In this document: positions 1-12,980 of the stretch, piece after piece
How positions within the stretch are numbered: position 1 is the stretch's first letter
How the letters are laid out: the number at the start of each line of letters is the position of its first letter
Origin: Trogon surrucura
Taxonomy: Eukaryota > Chordata > Aves > Trogoniformes > Trogonidae
Assembly: GCA_020746105.1 (NCBI GenBank)
Contig: CM036632.1
Location: 5,084,001-5,148,000 of the forward strand
Length of the DNA stretch: 64,000 nt
Reading direction: 5' to 3'
Translations under genes and position numbers: made by a program
The notes under the pieces: generated by a model
Seen by the model: the letters and a program-made list of their open reading frames with translations, nothing else
The model's database searches: none
What the model was told of the DNA's origin: nothing

Positions 1-3000
1 AATCAGCACTTGCCCCTCCCCAACCCCATTAAAATGCCTGATTTAGTACAGATACTAACTACATTTAGTCCATGTAAAGCCACTTCTGGCTCTCCTCTGC
101 TAAGGAGCTGCGTAACCCCAGTGAAGACTCACTGATATAAACCAGTCATTGACTGATCCCTTATCTCCAGCCTTCTCGTACTGACTGATCAGTTCCTCCC
201 TCTTCTATCAGCTGAGCCTCTGCTCTGGATTCATACAGGCTTTTCAACACTTCTAAAATCCTGGCCCAATAAAACATTAAAGCGCTTGAACATGAACGTG
301 ACTGTTTACTTGCTTAAACCTAAACATGGGATGTAGTTGGATCAAGACCTTTCTCTTCCTGCCCAACGCTTTCTCCTCCAGCGTCCTGGCTGCTCTCCTC
401 GGCACCGTCTGTGGTTTCTCTCAGCTGCAGTGCAATGTCATGGGGAATTTGCAGTTTCCCATTTGTGACACGCTGGCTTTGCATAAGGTGACAAATGACC
501 TACATGCTTACTGATAAAGCAATTTACTCATCTGCTGGTCAGTCACAGTCTGCCCTCAGAGCTGAGGCTTTTAGTTCTGCTCAGCATCTGCAGTACAGCT
601 GTTTGCCATCGACTTTCCCCTGTCGTGTGTAGCACCCAGCCACTCGCTTCCTATTGCACTTCAGCTCGTTGCATTTCCTTTTATTATTCTCAGTTCTCTA
701 AACCAATCTGTCTCTTTGCTACATCTTCTGGGAAGAGCCATCCTCTGCCAGGCTGTGAGGCAACCCTCGGTGGCTTGCTGTGAGTTTGGTGGGAAATCAT
801 GTGTATTTCTGGGGACGATGGGACAGGCAGGTGGGAGATGATGCTAGAGTGGCTGCTGTCCAGGATGGCTGGCTGGGAAGGGGACATGACCTGGATGGGG
901 AGGGATGTTCTTGGATGCATAGAAATGTCCGTGCAGCAGATGAGGAGTGCGGCGATGAGGCCGGCACAAGGCTGGACTCTCCCCGATGCTACGCGGAGCC
1001 GGCTGCCCGCAGCTGCCAAGCCGTCACGGCATGCACGAGCGTGCAGCCTGTCAGACGTGGGCCTCACCAAAGTATCTGGGAGCAGGTCCAGGCTTATGTG
1101 AGTCGGGCTGACTGCCGAACACACGCATCCTCCGTGCAAGGAAAAGATGTCTTAGAGGGGATGCAAAGCACACGATGGGCAGGTCCCTGGATGAAGCTAC
1201 TTTCCGCCAGCACATCTGGAAAGTTGCTCCCATTCTCTGGTAAACAGGCTTCCAGAGGAAGATCTGTGCTTGTGTTATCCTCCCTTTGGGACGTGGTGGA
1301 GCCAAGGTAGGAAAATCCACTGGGATGGGAGGAAATAGGCTCTCCTAGAATAACTTACAGCTGTCCTGGAAGCTCAGAGACCTGGAGGGCCGAGAAGCAT
1401 CTTGGCAAAGTCTCAGATTTCATAAATTTTCCTTATGTTTGGCAAAGGGTTGGGGGAAGACCCCATTTCCGCAGGACGGCAGGGGTGATGGAGGTCCATC
1501 TGGAGTCCCTGTTGAGTTCAGTCTTTTCTTTCACCTCTGTAGACCCAGATGAGCATCAGCATAGGTGTGTCTCCAGGCTAGGCTCAGGAAAAAGCCTGGA
1601 GGACCAAGAACAGCTGACTTCTCCTCTAGAGCAGAAAGGTCTCAAGAACTCTCAGTGATGTGGTATCTTTAGAAAACATTGCATAACAACTGGCATCACC
1701 GAGGATAGGTTATTGTTTTAGGAGCCTGGTGAGAAGAGCAAAGAAGTGCTGTCATGGGACATTTACATTCATCACACAGTATTAACATTGAAAAAGAAAA
1801 ACCAAAGACTCCCAATACCAAAATCAGAAAAAGAATCATCACAACACCAAACCAAGACTAAACAATCTACACACAATCCACCCCTCGTTCCTTCACCACA
1901 ATCACAAGAACATAAATTCCCCACAATCGTTTTTCTCTTCAATATTGCTCAGTCCAAGGAAGGAGAAGGATTTGAGAGAAGGACCTCAGGTCCTCAGTCG
2001 CAGAGCAGAAATTTGGAAAGGACTATTTTAGGGCTTCTGCTCCAGTGCAGGAAGAAGCAGTGAGAATGTGCTGTAGTGCTTGGAGAGCAAAGGGAGGCTT
2101 TGCTGAAATCTCTAGTAACAATAATTATGTCACAGCTGCTGAGGAGACGTCCCAGAGCTATTTTATTAGAGATTGTAAGCCCAGATACGGGTAAATCAGG
2201 AAGCTCAACTCTCTCTTCAGAGGAGGTTAAGCAAGGAGGTTGCTCTCTGGTGTAGATGGATGTGGAGCCCTGTGTTCCCTCCAGGCAGCCCAGATAGATG
2301 TCACACATGAAAGAAAACAAACCAGAGGCATGATTCATGGTACATTGAATATGATGCTGAGGTCCTGCTCCTGGACTGCGCTCCAGCCTTGCCCAGTAGC
2401 CCCAGGCACAGAAACCTCCTGTGGAGGAGAATCCTCCTAGGAAACCAGGGACCTGCTGAGTTCAATTCTGGTTACAGCCTTAAACCATCATATCATAAAT
2501 CTTCTTTGCAGCATCCTTGGCAAGCCTTAGCCTTGCTGAGCAGTGTGGCGAACACGGCAGCTGTTTTTGGGGAGGTTTCTCTCTGCTGTGGGAAGGGCAG
2601 CCCCAAAGTATCCTTTCAGGTGCACTCAGGCCTTGGGAGCCCAGCATCATTGCCCTGGGGAGGTGACAGAAGACTTCTCCAGCCTCTGCAAGGCCTCTCC
2701 CAGCAGGAGCTCCCAGCCTTTCCCAGCTGAGCCTCCCAGCAGCGTGATGAGGCAGATGGCACTAGACAGACAGTGCTGGACACATGACTCTGAATGTGCC
2801 AAACTTACTTCCAGCAAGATGACATGCCCGGGCAGGCTGGCAAGAGCCATTGGAGACTCTCTTCCCTGCACCAATGTCCACGCGCTCAAAGACATGAGAG
2901 CCAGGAGGTCCCAGTTCTGTGTTGTGACTGGGACACTGGTCCCCTGGGAGAGAAGTGAGCTGGTGGGGGGCAACACTGAAGATGAGAGATTTGGGTTAAG

Positions 3001-6000
3001 GAATCAGCACTGAGGTCTGGAAGCTTTGTATGATAAAAAAAAGACCCCAAACCACCCACAAGAGCCTGTTCAGACAGAGCATTTCAGAGCTCTCCCAGGC
3101 ACCTCTTTCCTGCCCCTCTCCCTCCCACCATGCAGCTCAGCCCATCTCCTGTAAAATCTCCAAGTGACAAAAAGCTCTCTGGGGCTCAGCATCAGCCACA
3201 ACCCATCGCCTGCCTGCCCACATGGCTGGAGGACAGGACCATCTGCTCCAGGGCAAATGAACCCTATGGCCAGATGCTCTGCTTTGCTAGAGAGGCTGTA
3301 AAAGCCTTGGAGCCGGTTCATGGGAACAGCTCACTCTCCCCCGCCTCCTCCTCCCACACACATTAACCTCTTGACTGCCACTGATGTCTTTATAGCAACA
3401 TCTGAGGGAGGAGAAGGAGGTGGGTGAGAAGGCACGGGGGCGAAAGCGGCGGGATGCTGTGGAGGTGTGCTGGGAGCTTGCCTGACACAGCGGTGTGAAG
3501 TTTGCCATCCTTCCTCCCTGCTTTGGGAAGGTGGGGAATAAGAACCCCTACCCAGCGGGGAGGCCTCAGGCAGCACGGGAGCACCACAGGGGTGGGAGGA
3601 GGAGGTGGCAGGATTGGCACTCGCTTTGGAAGTGTCCCTGCAGGGGTTTACTCTCCATTGCAGCTGATTCCCACGAGCCGACCGAGCCCCATCCATCCTC
3701 AAAGCCTGCCCCAAAGTTTCCATGAACTATCCTGATGGTCCCCCTCCTTAGGGCAGCAATGATGGCACCTGAGGTTTGCTCCGGGTGCTTTGGCTCTGGT
3801 GGAGAGGACAGGAGAGACCGTGGCTGCCTGCAGGTCTCTGTGCCTGTGCTCCCCATCACAGCCCATTCCTATGTGTCACCCCCGTGTGTCTGTCCTGCCA
3901 GTTACAGCCAATGTCCTGCCTGCACAGTGTTGCTAACAATAGCACATTTTTGCACCAAACAGTATGGTTTTAGCAAGGAGAGGGACCCAGATCTCCCATC
4001 TCTTAATCTCTGCCACCCTGCTAATCAGGAAGAGGCCACATAACATCTATATTGTCCTCATTTCTTCCAGGGACAGAAAGGGGGTTTAAGTCCCACCTGG
4101 CAGGGTGCTCCCATGCAGCACCACAGATTTGGGCAGGGCTGAAAGCACCGGGGCTGTGAGGATGTATCACCGTGCACTGCTCGGTGCTAGAAAGACCGTG
4201 ACATAAGAGGTCGTCTGAGCTGGATCCAACCCTCCTACCTAGACAAGGAGACTTTCAACCTATTAACAGACCCAAGGAGATACATCTTCCACCGTGGTGC
4301 TGCATCTGTCGCTCTTCTCCCTCCCCAACGTGTTTTCTGCTGCTCTAAATCCATTTCCAGTCACCCAGGCCACTAAGGGTTAACACTGCCTTGCTCCGGT
4401 GGGTTGCCTGGAGGAGGGGGAGAGAACTGGGGACATCACAGGTGGGACACAAGCTGGCCTGCTGGAAAAGACCTTGACTATTGAACCCTGAAAAATCTCC
4501 TCCTTTCTACCAGAGCCTTCCTTGCCCTGGTTCCCACAGGGCTCCTCAGCCATGCCGCACCTCCGGGAAGGTCACACGCTGCTGCTGTATCTCGCCTGGC
4601 GCGGTGGGAATCCGATTAACAACCGGCCCCCGGCTCAGGGATTGGGCAACGATGGGCGAGAGAAGGGCCCTGCGCCTGGAGAAGAGCTTTCCCACACTCC
4701 GTCCCCCCTCGTCGGCAACGGCGGAGGAAATCGTCCATATCTAAATGTGTCCTGATAGCTGCGCTAATCTAGGGCTGAATGTGCAGCTCGGGGTGGGCTC
4801 GCCGGCAGCATTAGCGCAACACATGGCCGGCATTCATCTCACACAAAGGGCCGTATTCTTCCTCACCCTGCTCCGGCTTCGCATGCTCGAGTGGAAAAAC
4901 AGAGCAGTGCCAGGGGTGAGGGAAGAGGGGAGACCGTTGAGACGGAGCAGCTGGCTCCCCTCGGGGATGCGGGCTGATTTCTGACCCCAGGGAGGGTTTG
5001 GTCTTCACCTGATGCATGTTCCCACCAGGCAGGCAGAACTGTGTGATGTTGCATTTGCAGCTCTAAAAATTTGGCAGAGAGAAAAGAAAAATGAGGTTTT
5101 TCTGAGTAGCAGAGGAGTGTTTTGAGGTGGCTGCATGGCTAACTCCATCCCTGTCTCTCCATGCCAAAAATGTACCAAGAGTAGTTGGCGAGTTGTTAAA
5201 AAAAAAGGTCAGTTCAGCTCAACCCGAAACATCCTTCCAATCAAACCCATATTGTTTTCGTCCCTTTATGGGCTCATTTCTGTACCTTTTTAACCCTTCT
5301 CCTTTTGGCTCACAGCACTGTTCAAATATGGAAAGCTGTTTTGAAATAAAGAAACCAAAAAAATGTTTTGCTTTGAAAAAATGTTGAAATAAGATGTTTC
5401 GACATCTTCCAAATGATCTCCCTCACTTGTTTTGGCTGAAGTCTTGCATTTGCATTTGACCTGGATTTGCACATTGTTGGTTCCCCGCAAAAGGGCACAT
5501 TTTTGGGTGAACTCAGTCCCGTTCACCAAAAAGCAGCTCAGCTCTGGGGCCAAGCTTCTGTAAGCAGAAAATTTCAAAACAATGGACTAAGAGGTTAGTC
5601 TGGATAAAGGTGAAGATCCTCTTTTCCAAAGGAACTTAAAATGTGCCTCTTCACCCCACAAAGTTCCCCTTTCCTATTCCTCTTTTTCCTTCACTGTGTC
5701 TTCTCCTTCTGCCTCCATGCTTAGACTAACCTCTCACCTAAACCTCTTTCTTTCATAAACTCTCTTTTTTTGGGGGGGTCATTTAAATTTAGATACAAAT
5801 TCTTCGAGCCCTGCAGAGCCCAGAAAACCTTAAAGCCCAACTCCAGGATCTGGTAATCTTCCCTTGGTGACTGTTCTCTGTCACTGGAGAAACTCTCCAG
5901 CCCTGGATAAGGGAGAATCTCCCCCTGGGAAAGAAGTGCCCCAACACTTCCCTCTCTTCCTGAGCCCTGGGGATGCCTCAGGGCTGGGTGCGAGGGAACA

Positions 6001-8423
6001 GTGGGACAGATGGGCTTGCACACACCGAGATGCCGGGGCTGAGAGCAGCCCTCACCTAATCACCCTTCAGGTCACATTAGCAGCAAAGTCCCCACCCCTG
6101 CTTGGAGCCCTGTCGTGCAGCTCCCCATCACCTCCCTGCCACCAGTGGGACGAGTTTCCTTCTCCTTGCCAGGAGCTGGCTCTTTCTCATCGGGGCCAGT
6201 GGGTGCCGATGGGGAAGAAAACCCCCATGACAGGAGCTGGGAAAGCAGTGACCTTCATGATTTCCACTGGGAAGGGCAGGGAGCAAGGGGAGGCAGCGCT
6301 GCTGTGCCTGGCAGATCCTCCACCGTCCGCTTTCTGGGCCTTGTCGAAGCCTGCCTGTTTCGACTTGTCTGTGTGTCTCACTGGGGAGATGGACTGGAAA
6401 ACACAGGGCAGATCCAAGCAGCCTTCTCCAGGGGGAAAGCTTTCAGCACATAATGGTCTGGAGCTTGTTTGATGCCTGGTGTGAGATACAGCTGAATAAA
6501 AACACGTAAAAGGAGCTTGAATAGTAAAAGGCATCTCAAGAAACAAGCAGCCTTTTCTTTCCTCTCCTGCTGCAGAAGCTGCCCTGGAGCTGCTGTGTGT
6601 GCAGGGAAAGGGGTTGGTTCCTATTTAATCTCAGGATGAAGGCTGCCACTAGAAATGAAAGTAAATGTATTAATTCCTCCTATTCCTGCCTGGTTGCTAT
6701 GGAGACTACAGTTTAATTAACCACAGCGTTGGTGCCCTGCATGCCACAAAGCTGCCCGGGAAAATATTACGGATGTCTCTATATGTGTCAGTCTTACGTT
6801 AATTTCTCCATTTTACTCACTTCCAGAACTTGCCAAAAGTGCTTGACAGGCACATGGTGCAACCTGGCATCGTCATCATACAAGCCCTGCTCATGTTTCC
6901 AGCAGGGGATGGACCAGGAGGGCAGGAGCTACTGAAACTAGATTCCTTGTTACAATGCCCAGGCTGTATGGGAAAGCCCATACACACAGGGAATTTCCGG
7001 AGAAGAAAGAGGAGAGATCAACCCTATGTAGTCTTCCCAGGACTTCACTTGGAAAACCCTCAGAGATACGTCTTGTGTGATCCCAGTTACTTCTGTCTTG
7101 TGGACTGTGGCTTGGCAGGAGGCAGCGGAGAGGGTGCAGAAGGCGGCTGCACGTCTCACCCGTGCAAGGTGAGCTCCCAAGACAGCCTTCGGCTGGGCTC
7201 GCAGGCAACCTTTACAAGGAGCTGGGCTTGAAAGGGGTTTTACCTTCCTACCGGAGATCTGCTGGAGTATTTCCATCACACATAATCTCTAGCTGACGGC
7301 TGTATCTGCTCTGCTGTGCTCCAAGCCCATAACCTCTACAGTTCCTCTCTGTCGGGAGCACCACGGCGAATCCACGGGGAAAGCCGCCTGCTCTGCTGGA
7401 GGTTTGCAGACCCCTTGCTGCACCCCAGATTTCTCCAGCTCATTGTCAGGGGAGCAACAGCCCCAGAACCTGCACGGGGACTGAGGAGAGACCTGCGGCA
7501 GGGATCTGGCACAGGCACAGGAAATCCAGCTGTCAAGAAGACTCCAGCATGCTCACCCATCCCTGCCTCCCAGCACCTTTTTCTGGTGTGCATTTGTGTT
7601 TCAGACAGCGCTGATCCTGCCGGTCAGCCCTTACCTGCCAGCATCTGTCAGACACCGCAGTAAAGAGTAGCCCCAAGGCACGAACAGCCCGCCATAGGGG
7701 CCACACCTATACGCACCTCCGTGACGCAACGTCTTGCTGTGCAGCTGCTCGCCTTGCTGCCAACAGCCCCCGTGGCTCCGCCAGAGAGCAGGTCTCCGAA
7801 ATAGGAGCTTTTGCACCTCCCCAGCTGTTTGCTCAGCCCTAATCTTGAAAGCAAATCTCAACAAAAGCTGGCAAAATCCTTCTTTTCCGGGGAGGGAAGT
7901 CCAAGTGTAAAGGCTTGACTTTGTCGGGTGAAAGAAGGAAGGATAAGAAGTATGAAAGACCTGTCCCCCTGCCATCACAGCCACTGTCATCATGCAAACC
8001 AAGAACAGGAAAACTCATCTCAGCTGCTGGCTGAGAGCCAAGCCTGGACAGTCACCCTGGCTGCTATCATGAGGACCCCTGTGAAGGTGCACTGTGGTGG
8101 GAGTTTGAGCCATGCCCTCGTCACATGGGCTGCCACTATGGGGCTTGGAGGCAATGCTATCAACTGTACTGCCACATTGTGTTGTGTGTGACAAAACAGG
8201 TATCAGTTAATACATAAAAGAAGGGCAACAGGAATGGTGTTTATGGGGTCAAATTTAACTAGCCAGGTGCTGCTGAGAGCAGACACAGGACAGCTCTGCT
8301 GTTATCCCAGCAATAGCATCCACGTGAGCTACACCAGCATTACCACAGGCTCTCGCCCACATTCCTGGGAGAAGTGTTAGCACAGAAACTACTGCAGAAA
8401 CCCAAAACTCAGTCACAGAACCA
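1..8423. other. Intergenic DNA, no gene recognised
   Basis: No open frame here resembles a known protein, and no exon chain with convincing splice sites was found. The only notable structures are a nearly G-free A/C-rich stretch at about 1785-1915, a CpG-rich patch at about 4550-4900 with a spaced inverted repeat (listed separately), and an old repeat-like stretch at about 5210-5570 with recurrent TTTGAAA/TTTCGA-type words. The rest looks like ordinary intergenic bird DNA. A small or fast-evolving non-coding RNA could be missed by eye. Confidence 0.6.
4550..4900. promoter_or_regulatory. CpG-rich patch with spaced inverted repeat, candidate conserved element
   Basis: CpG density rises well above the flanks and there is no credible gene. 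Inside it, GCGCTAAT at 4761-4768 is repeated in inverted orientation as ATTAGCGC at 4810-4817, 41 bp apart. Each arm holds a homeodomain core (TAAT/ATTA) next to a CpG-containing GCGC. The retained CpGs and inverted homeodomain cores suggest an unmethylated regulatory element, but this is inference from base composition and motifs alone. Confidence 0.3.
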
Positions 8424-8486
8424 CACACAGAATCACAGAATGCTAGGGATTGGAAGGGACCTCGAAAGATCATCAACATGCCCAGA
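8424..8486 (-). mobile_element. CR1: CR1 LINE 3'-end fragment
   Basis: Read on the minus strand, this is the standard CR1 tail: a GATGATCTTT-like segment, then GGTCCCTTCCAA, then two ATTCTGTG octamers. On the plus strand the octamers appear as CACAGAATCACAGAAT and are followed by GGAAGGGACCTC. Only about 60 bp is recognisable; the sequence beyond about 8490 does not match the CR1 3'UTR clearly. CR1 elements insert as 5'-truncated copies and commonly leave such short tails in bird genomes. Confidence 0.85.
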
Positions 8487-9503
8487 CCCCAAAGGGAGAA
8501 AACCAAGGGACTGCAGAGGAGAATGAGCTGTTTGGCTGCTCCAGACTGTCAGATCACCTTGACCTGGAGGAACTCACCTCTCTGGTGCATCAGGAGGGTT
8601 TATTTTTCCCTGTTGGAAAAATTAGATCCTCATTCCCATTCCTGAGCTCCCCAGGGCATTGGAGGAGTCCTTCACTGTTTTTACAGTTTGCGTTGCTTCC
8701 ACCCGCTCTCTGTTATCCTTTTCCTCTTCTCCGTGACAAGAAGCTTAACTAAACTCCTGGGAGGGGAGAACGGGGAACATGATGCTGACTCTGGCTCACA
8801 GGCATGGTTTAAGTGCTCTGCAGGGTGCAGGCAGAGGGAGAGCTGTGGGATTGCCCTTTGGACCAGCCAGAGCTGACTGAATCATTCACATCACTCTCCC
8901 TTGCTCTTTCCATGGGACTTTCCCTTCTCTTCATCCATGCTCTGATGTGACTGTGCACGGCAGCCAGGACAGCTTGAGAGGATGTGTTTTTCTGGGATGG
9001 TTTCACTTACACTTTCTCAGTGCGGGAGGTTGATATTAATAGAGTTTCTGCCTTTTCTGCTCTTTTGTGTAAGATATTAGTATAGGAAGGGGTTTTTATT
9101 GCCAAAGAAACTCAGAAGATGCTCTCAATGAACGGCTGCTTCGCAGTTAGGAAGCCCATTCACAGCCTTGCCAGGCTGCCTGACCACACTGCACCTCTCT
9201 GGGAAGGTGATATCCATTTGGCTCATGTGATGGGAACAGAGAGGATCTCCAAAACATGGGATAGCTTTAAAAAGCTGGCTAATAGGGGTCTGTCATCATG
9301 ACTTTGATCCTCATGGGACATGCAGCACACAGAGCAGCAAGCATCCGTTCAGGCTGGGCCCAGTATGTAGCAATGCTGCTACACGGGGACAGGTATTCAC
9401 TGCCAAAACACACCCAGTGCCTCCTCAGTGACTTGTCCACCAGCTTGAGGACAAGGGGGACAGCAGTCTTGGGAACAGTCCTGGCTTGAGGACCATAAAT
9501 TGC

Positions 9504-9660
9504 AGCCAATAGGAGCAACAAAGGCACCTCATTGGATGGGGCGGGAGGCAAGAGGCATTGCTTGGGGCCCCCTGAATTTATGGCATCCTCTGGCTCCTTT
9601 ATGAATAGATGGTTTCGACATAGGGCTCAAAGCAACAGCCTTTGAGGGGGAGATAAAAGG
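9504..9660 (+). promoter_or_regulatory. Promoter-like cluster: two CCAAT boxes, GC box, TATA-like box
   Basis: A CCAAT box lies at 9506-9510, an inverted one (ATTGG) at 9531-9535, a GC box GGGGCGGGA at 9537-9545, and a weak TATA-like GATAAAAGG at 9652-9660. About 80 bp downstream, at 9743, is an ATG in good context (ACACCATGG) opening an 87-codon frame with no recognisable domain and a biased Pro/Ser/Arg composition. The elements are individually common and the spacing of about 110 bp between GC box and TATA-like box is loose. It may be the promoter of an unrecognised transcript or a chance cluster. Confidence 0.25.
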
Positions 9661-12600
9661 CTGGGAAAAAAAAGAAAGGATCATCTTTTTTCTTTTCTTT
9701 CAATTTTTTTTTTTTTAAATCAGCAGAGAGAGAGGAGACACCATGGCAACACCAAGCTCCTCAGGGTGGAGATCCCGTGCTAACCACCCTTTTCTGATCC
9801 CACAGCCCTTGGCAAACCCCGCTGGGAAGCCGTCCCTGCCTCTGCTGCCCCATGCATCACACACCCATCACTGGTGCTGCCCATGCAACTGGCAGGAGAA
9901 TCCATTCCCAAGGATGGGATCAGCCACAGCCTTGGCTCCTCAGTGCAGAGGAGAGAGAAGGGAGAGCAGAGAGGAGGAGGGCAACCCTGTTAACAAACTC
10001 AGCTAAACAAGCTGCTTGGGGCTGTGCAGTCAGAGCTGATGCCCTCATTGATATTGAAATTAGGTGCAATCCATCATGGGGTGAACAGACTCCTTCCATG
10101 GGAAGCTGAAAAGAGCCACTCTCAAAGGGAGGAGGAAAAACTTGTCCAGGGGTAGGGCGAACCAAAGCGTGGCAGGTGTGGTATGGAGAGGGATGCTGTC
10201 CGCACCAGACGGTGATTCATGGCCGTGCTGTTGCAGAGTGCAGGCGGCAAATCATGCCCTGATGGTGGAAGGACAGTGGGCACGGGATGTGTTGGGTTTT
10301 GTCAGGGTCAGGCAAGAACGCTGTTATCGCAAAGGAAGAAGAGCTTTGGTTTGCACCCCAGCATGGGAAAGTCTCTGCTGGAGGAGTCAGCACAGCCAAA
10401 GGGCAGTTCGTGGATGTTGGGAGAGGAGGTGGCATCAGGTGCAGCTGTGAGACACGCATCTCCTGTGCCACCCTGATTCCTTTCACCTGTGACTAAGCTC
10501 CAACCCCAGTGAGCAAAAATGCAGCTTTGCACTTTCACCTGTGGCTGCTGTTGGTCTCTGCGGGACAGCACAAAGCTTCTGCACACAGAGTGAGTTATGA
10601 TGAGCCTTTTTGCTCCTCATTTCAGTCAGCATCCTTGGGGGGGCCCCTCAATGAGGGGCAACACCGAGACTTCCCTGGGGGCTCCCCAGGCAGGGATGGA
10701 GACCAGACCAAAAAGGGTTGCTCTCAGGTCGGGTTGCTGTAGGTCTAGCTCAGCATTTAAAAAAGAAAAAAAAACAACCCACAGTGAAACTCAGTTTGGT
10801 TTCCTGTGTCTCAAACTAACTTTACAATGAGCTTGAGGGGCACTGCAGGCTTCAACACAGCCCAGTGTGATGGGGACCATCTCTGAGGAGAGGGGCTGGA
10901 TCAATGTGAGGAGAGGGCACTGGGGATGGTTACCAGCCTTGTGGTCTCCCCAAAACTGCCTCCCTTCAGCAGACAGCCTGTGGGCTTGAGGTACAGTTGC
11001 TTCCACCCCACAGGGTCTTGTCTTTCAATGTACGTACGGCAGGTCAGCCTGGAGTCATCCTGCCACAGAGCAGCACTATGCAGACAGAAGGATGCCAAAT
11101 CTGTCCCAGCATCTCATAGCTCAGACTCCTGCCTCAGCTCCCTGCACCTGGACGCAATCACGGAACCCGCTGGAGAATGGGAAAAAGCTGTCGGATCCAG
11201 TTCACCAGCAGCTGCTGTTTATTTACCCAGGATCCTTCCTACTGAGGAAAGATGGAGCGGGGGACGAAACGCTTCCCACCCCCTCGGGGCTGATGATGTG
11301 GGGTGCCGGAGGATGCCCTGGCTGGGGGTGGGGGAGGAGTGGTGTTCTCGGCAGAGCTGCGAAGGGACCGTGGCAGGCTTGGCCTTTCCCAGCACAGCAC
11401 CGGGGCCCGGGGGAAGCCCACATCTGTGTGCGGGGGAGCTGGGCCCGTGCCGCGGTCCTGCGGGGGCGGGTGGTGGAGGAAGCCAACCCGCAGGGCTGAG
11501 GACACAGGCTACCCCGCGGAGGCGGGGGGCGTTTTCAAAAATTGCATTCTTCTCTGCTTTTCTTTCTTTTCCTTTTTTTTTTTCCCCCTAAAAAAAAGAA
11601 AACCATGCGAGCTCTGGAGTTAATTAAACAAAGGACAGAGAGGTTGGGATGTGCTGGGATGCAGCTATGAAAGCAATTCTGCTCCAACAGGAAAAGAATT
11701 TCGCGTCTTGACGGCTTCCCCTCACATGACATCATGCTTTGTGTCGGCCATGGGATGAGCCTGGGCTGGTAGGGTTGCACCATGTCCCTCACAGCATCCC
11801 CCAAACCCCCTCTGCCAATTGTACCTGATGATGTGGTGGGACTGAGCTCACCGAGCTACGGCTTCAGCGCCGCCGTAGGGTTTGTCACTGCAGCAGAGAG
11901 CGAGTTGTGGCTGTTACTGAGCCTCTGTCCCCTCCTTGCCAAACAGACGTGGGCATGCCACATCCCTGTTTCATGTCTTAGTTTTCTGTCTGTTTTTTGC
12001 CTGCTGTGTGCAAACTCAACAGCTCTGTACAGTGCCTTGCACTATAGTATGCTAGTGAGACTTGCAATATTCAGGGGAAAGAGAAACATCCCAGGCTGCA
12101 TCTGTGCCATTGTGCTCAGCTGAATGATGGGAAGGGGAAAATTAAATTTGCACCATGAGCCTGGAGATTAGTTTCCCCTTATTGTTGGAGGAAAAATTAA
12201 AAACTCTTTCCCACATTGTTCCTTTCCACCTTCTTATAACCCACTCGGTGCATTTGATTCCCCAACCTCCTCCTGATAATTACACATCGTGGTGTGTTTT
12301 TACGGTCCTGCACATTCCCTGTGACTGTGGGCTTTTTCTCGTTGCCACCATCTCTTTTTGCTCCATCATTTGCCAGCAGCACTTTGCCAACCTGCGTGAG
12401 CAAGGATCCCTCCTCTCCCAGTGCTGGGCTGGGAGGCCAATACTGGTTCCCACGGACAAACACAGGGCAGAGATGGATGTCCACGTTGCCCTAAATGACC
12501 AAGCAAAGGCATGGAAAGAAGGTAGGCACCTCCATGCGACGCTTCCCTAAGCTCGCCGAGGAGCAGAGCTATTATCCCAGATGGGTTATTGTTACTTTAT

Positions 12601-12779
12601 TCCTTCCTACGTTGCTAGAGCTGGGTTTGACTGTGCTCTGCCTCAGCAGCCCTGCATTGCACTGTACAGACCTTGGCAGAAAAATGCAGAGAAAGCTGCT
12701 GTCTGGGGAAAGCTCATTCCCGGCCCCAGGGATTGACAGTACGATCCAGACACAAGCAAGAACATGGCTGGGATGAAGG

Positions 12780-12980
12780 CTGCCAGCCGAGCAGCCCTTT
12801 CGGCTGTGTTAGACAAATAAACAGCGAGCCCGGGGCTGGCGGGGGCTCGCAGGCAGTGACCGGTGGCGGTTTAACAGGTCACCCGGCGCCCGCGGCTGCC
12901 ATCTGCTACTGCAACCTGCGGCTCCCCTGGGGTGGGTGGGAGGCTGCGTATAAGGGTCCCCGGGGGGATGGTGATAACAG
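12780..12980 (+). promoter_or_regulatory. GC-rich patch with TATAAG box, candidate regulatory element
   Basis: A locally CpG- and GC-rich stretch has a forkhead-like AAATAAACA near 12815, a spaced inverted repeat GTGACC (12856-12861) and GGTCAC (12877-12882), and a TATAAG at 12949-12954 set in GC-rich flanks. The layout could be a TATA promoter firing rightward, but no downstream coding sequence is recognised and no splice donor stands out. Confidence 0.22.

Noticed and set aside
5864-6472. 202-codon plus-strand open frame
   Set aside because: No domain, no promoter or splice context, and overlapping shadow frames on both strands.
10926-11591. 221-codon plus-strand open frame
   Set aside because: Ends in a poly-pyrimidine run, GC-biased, with overlapping open frames on the minus strand and nothing recognisable as a protein family.
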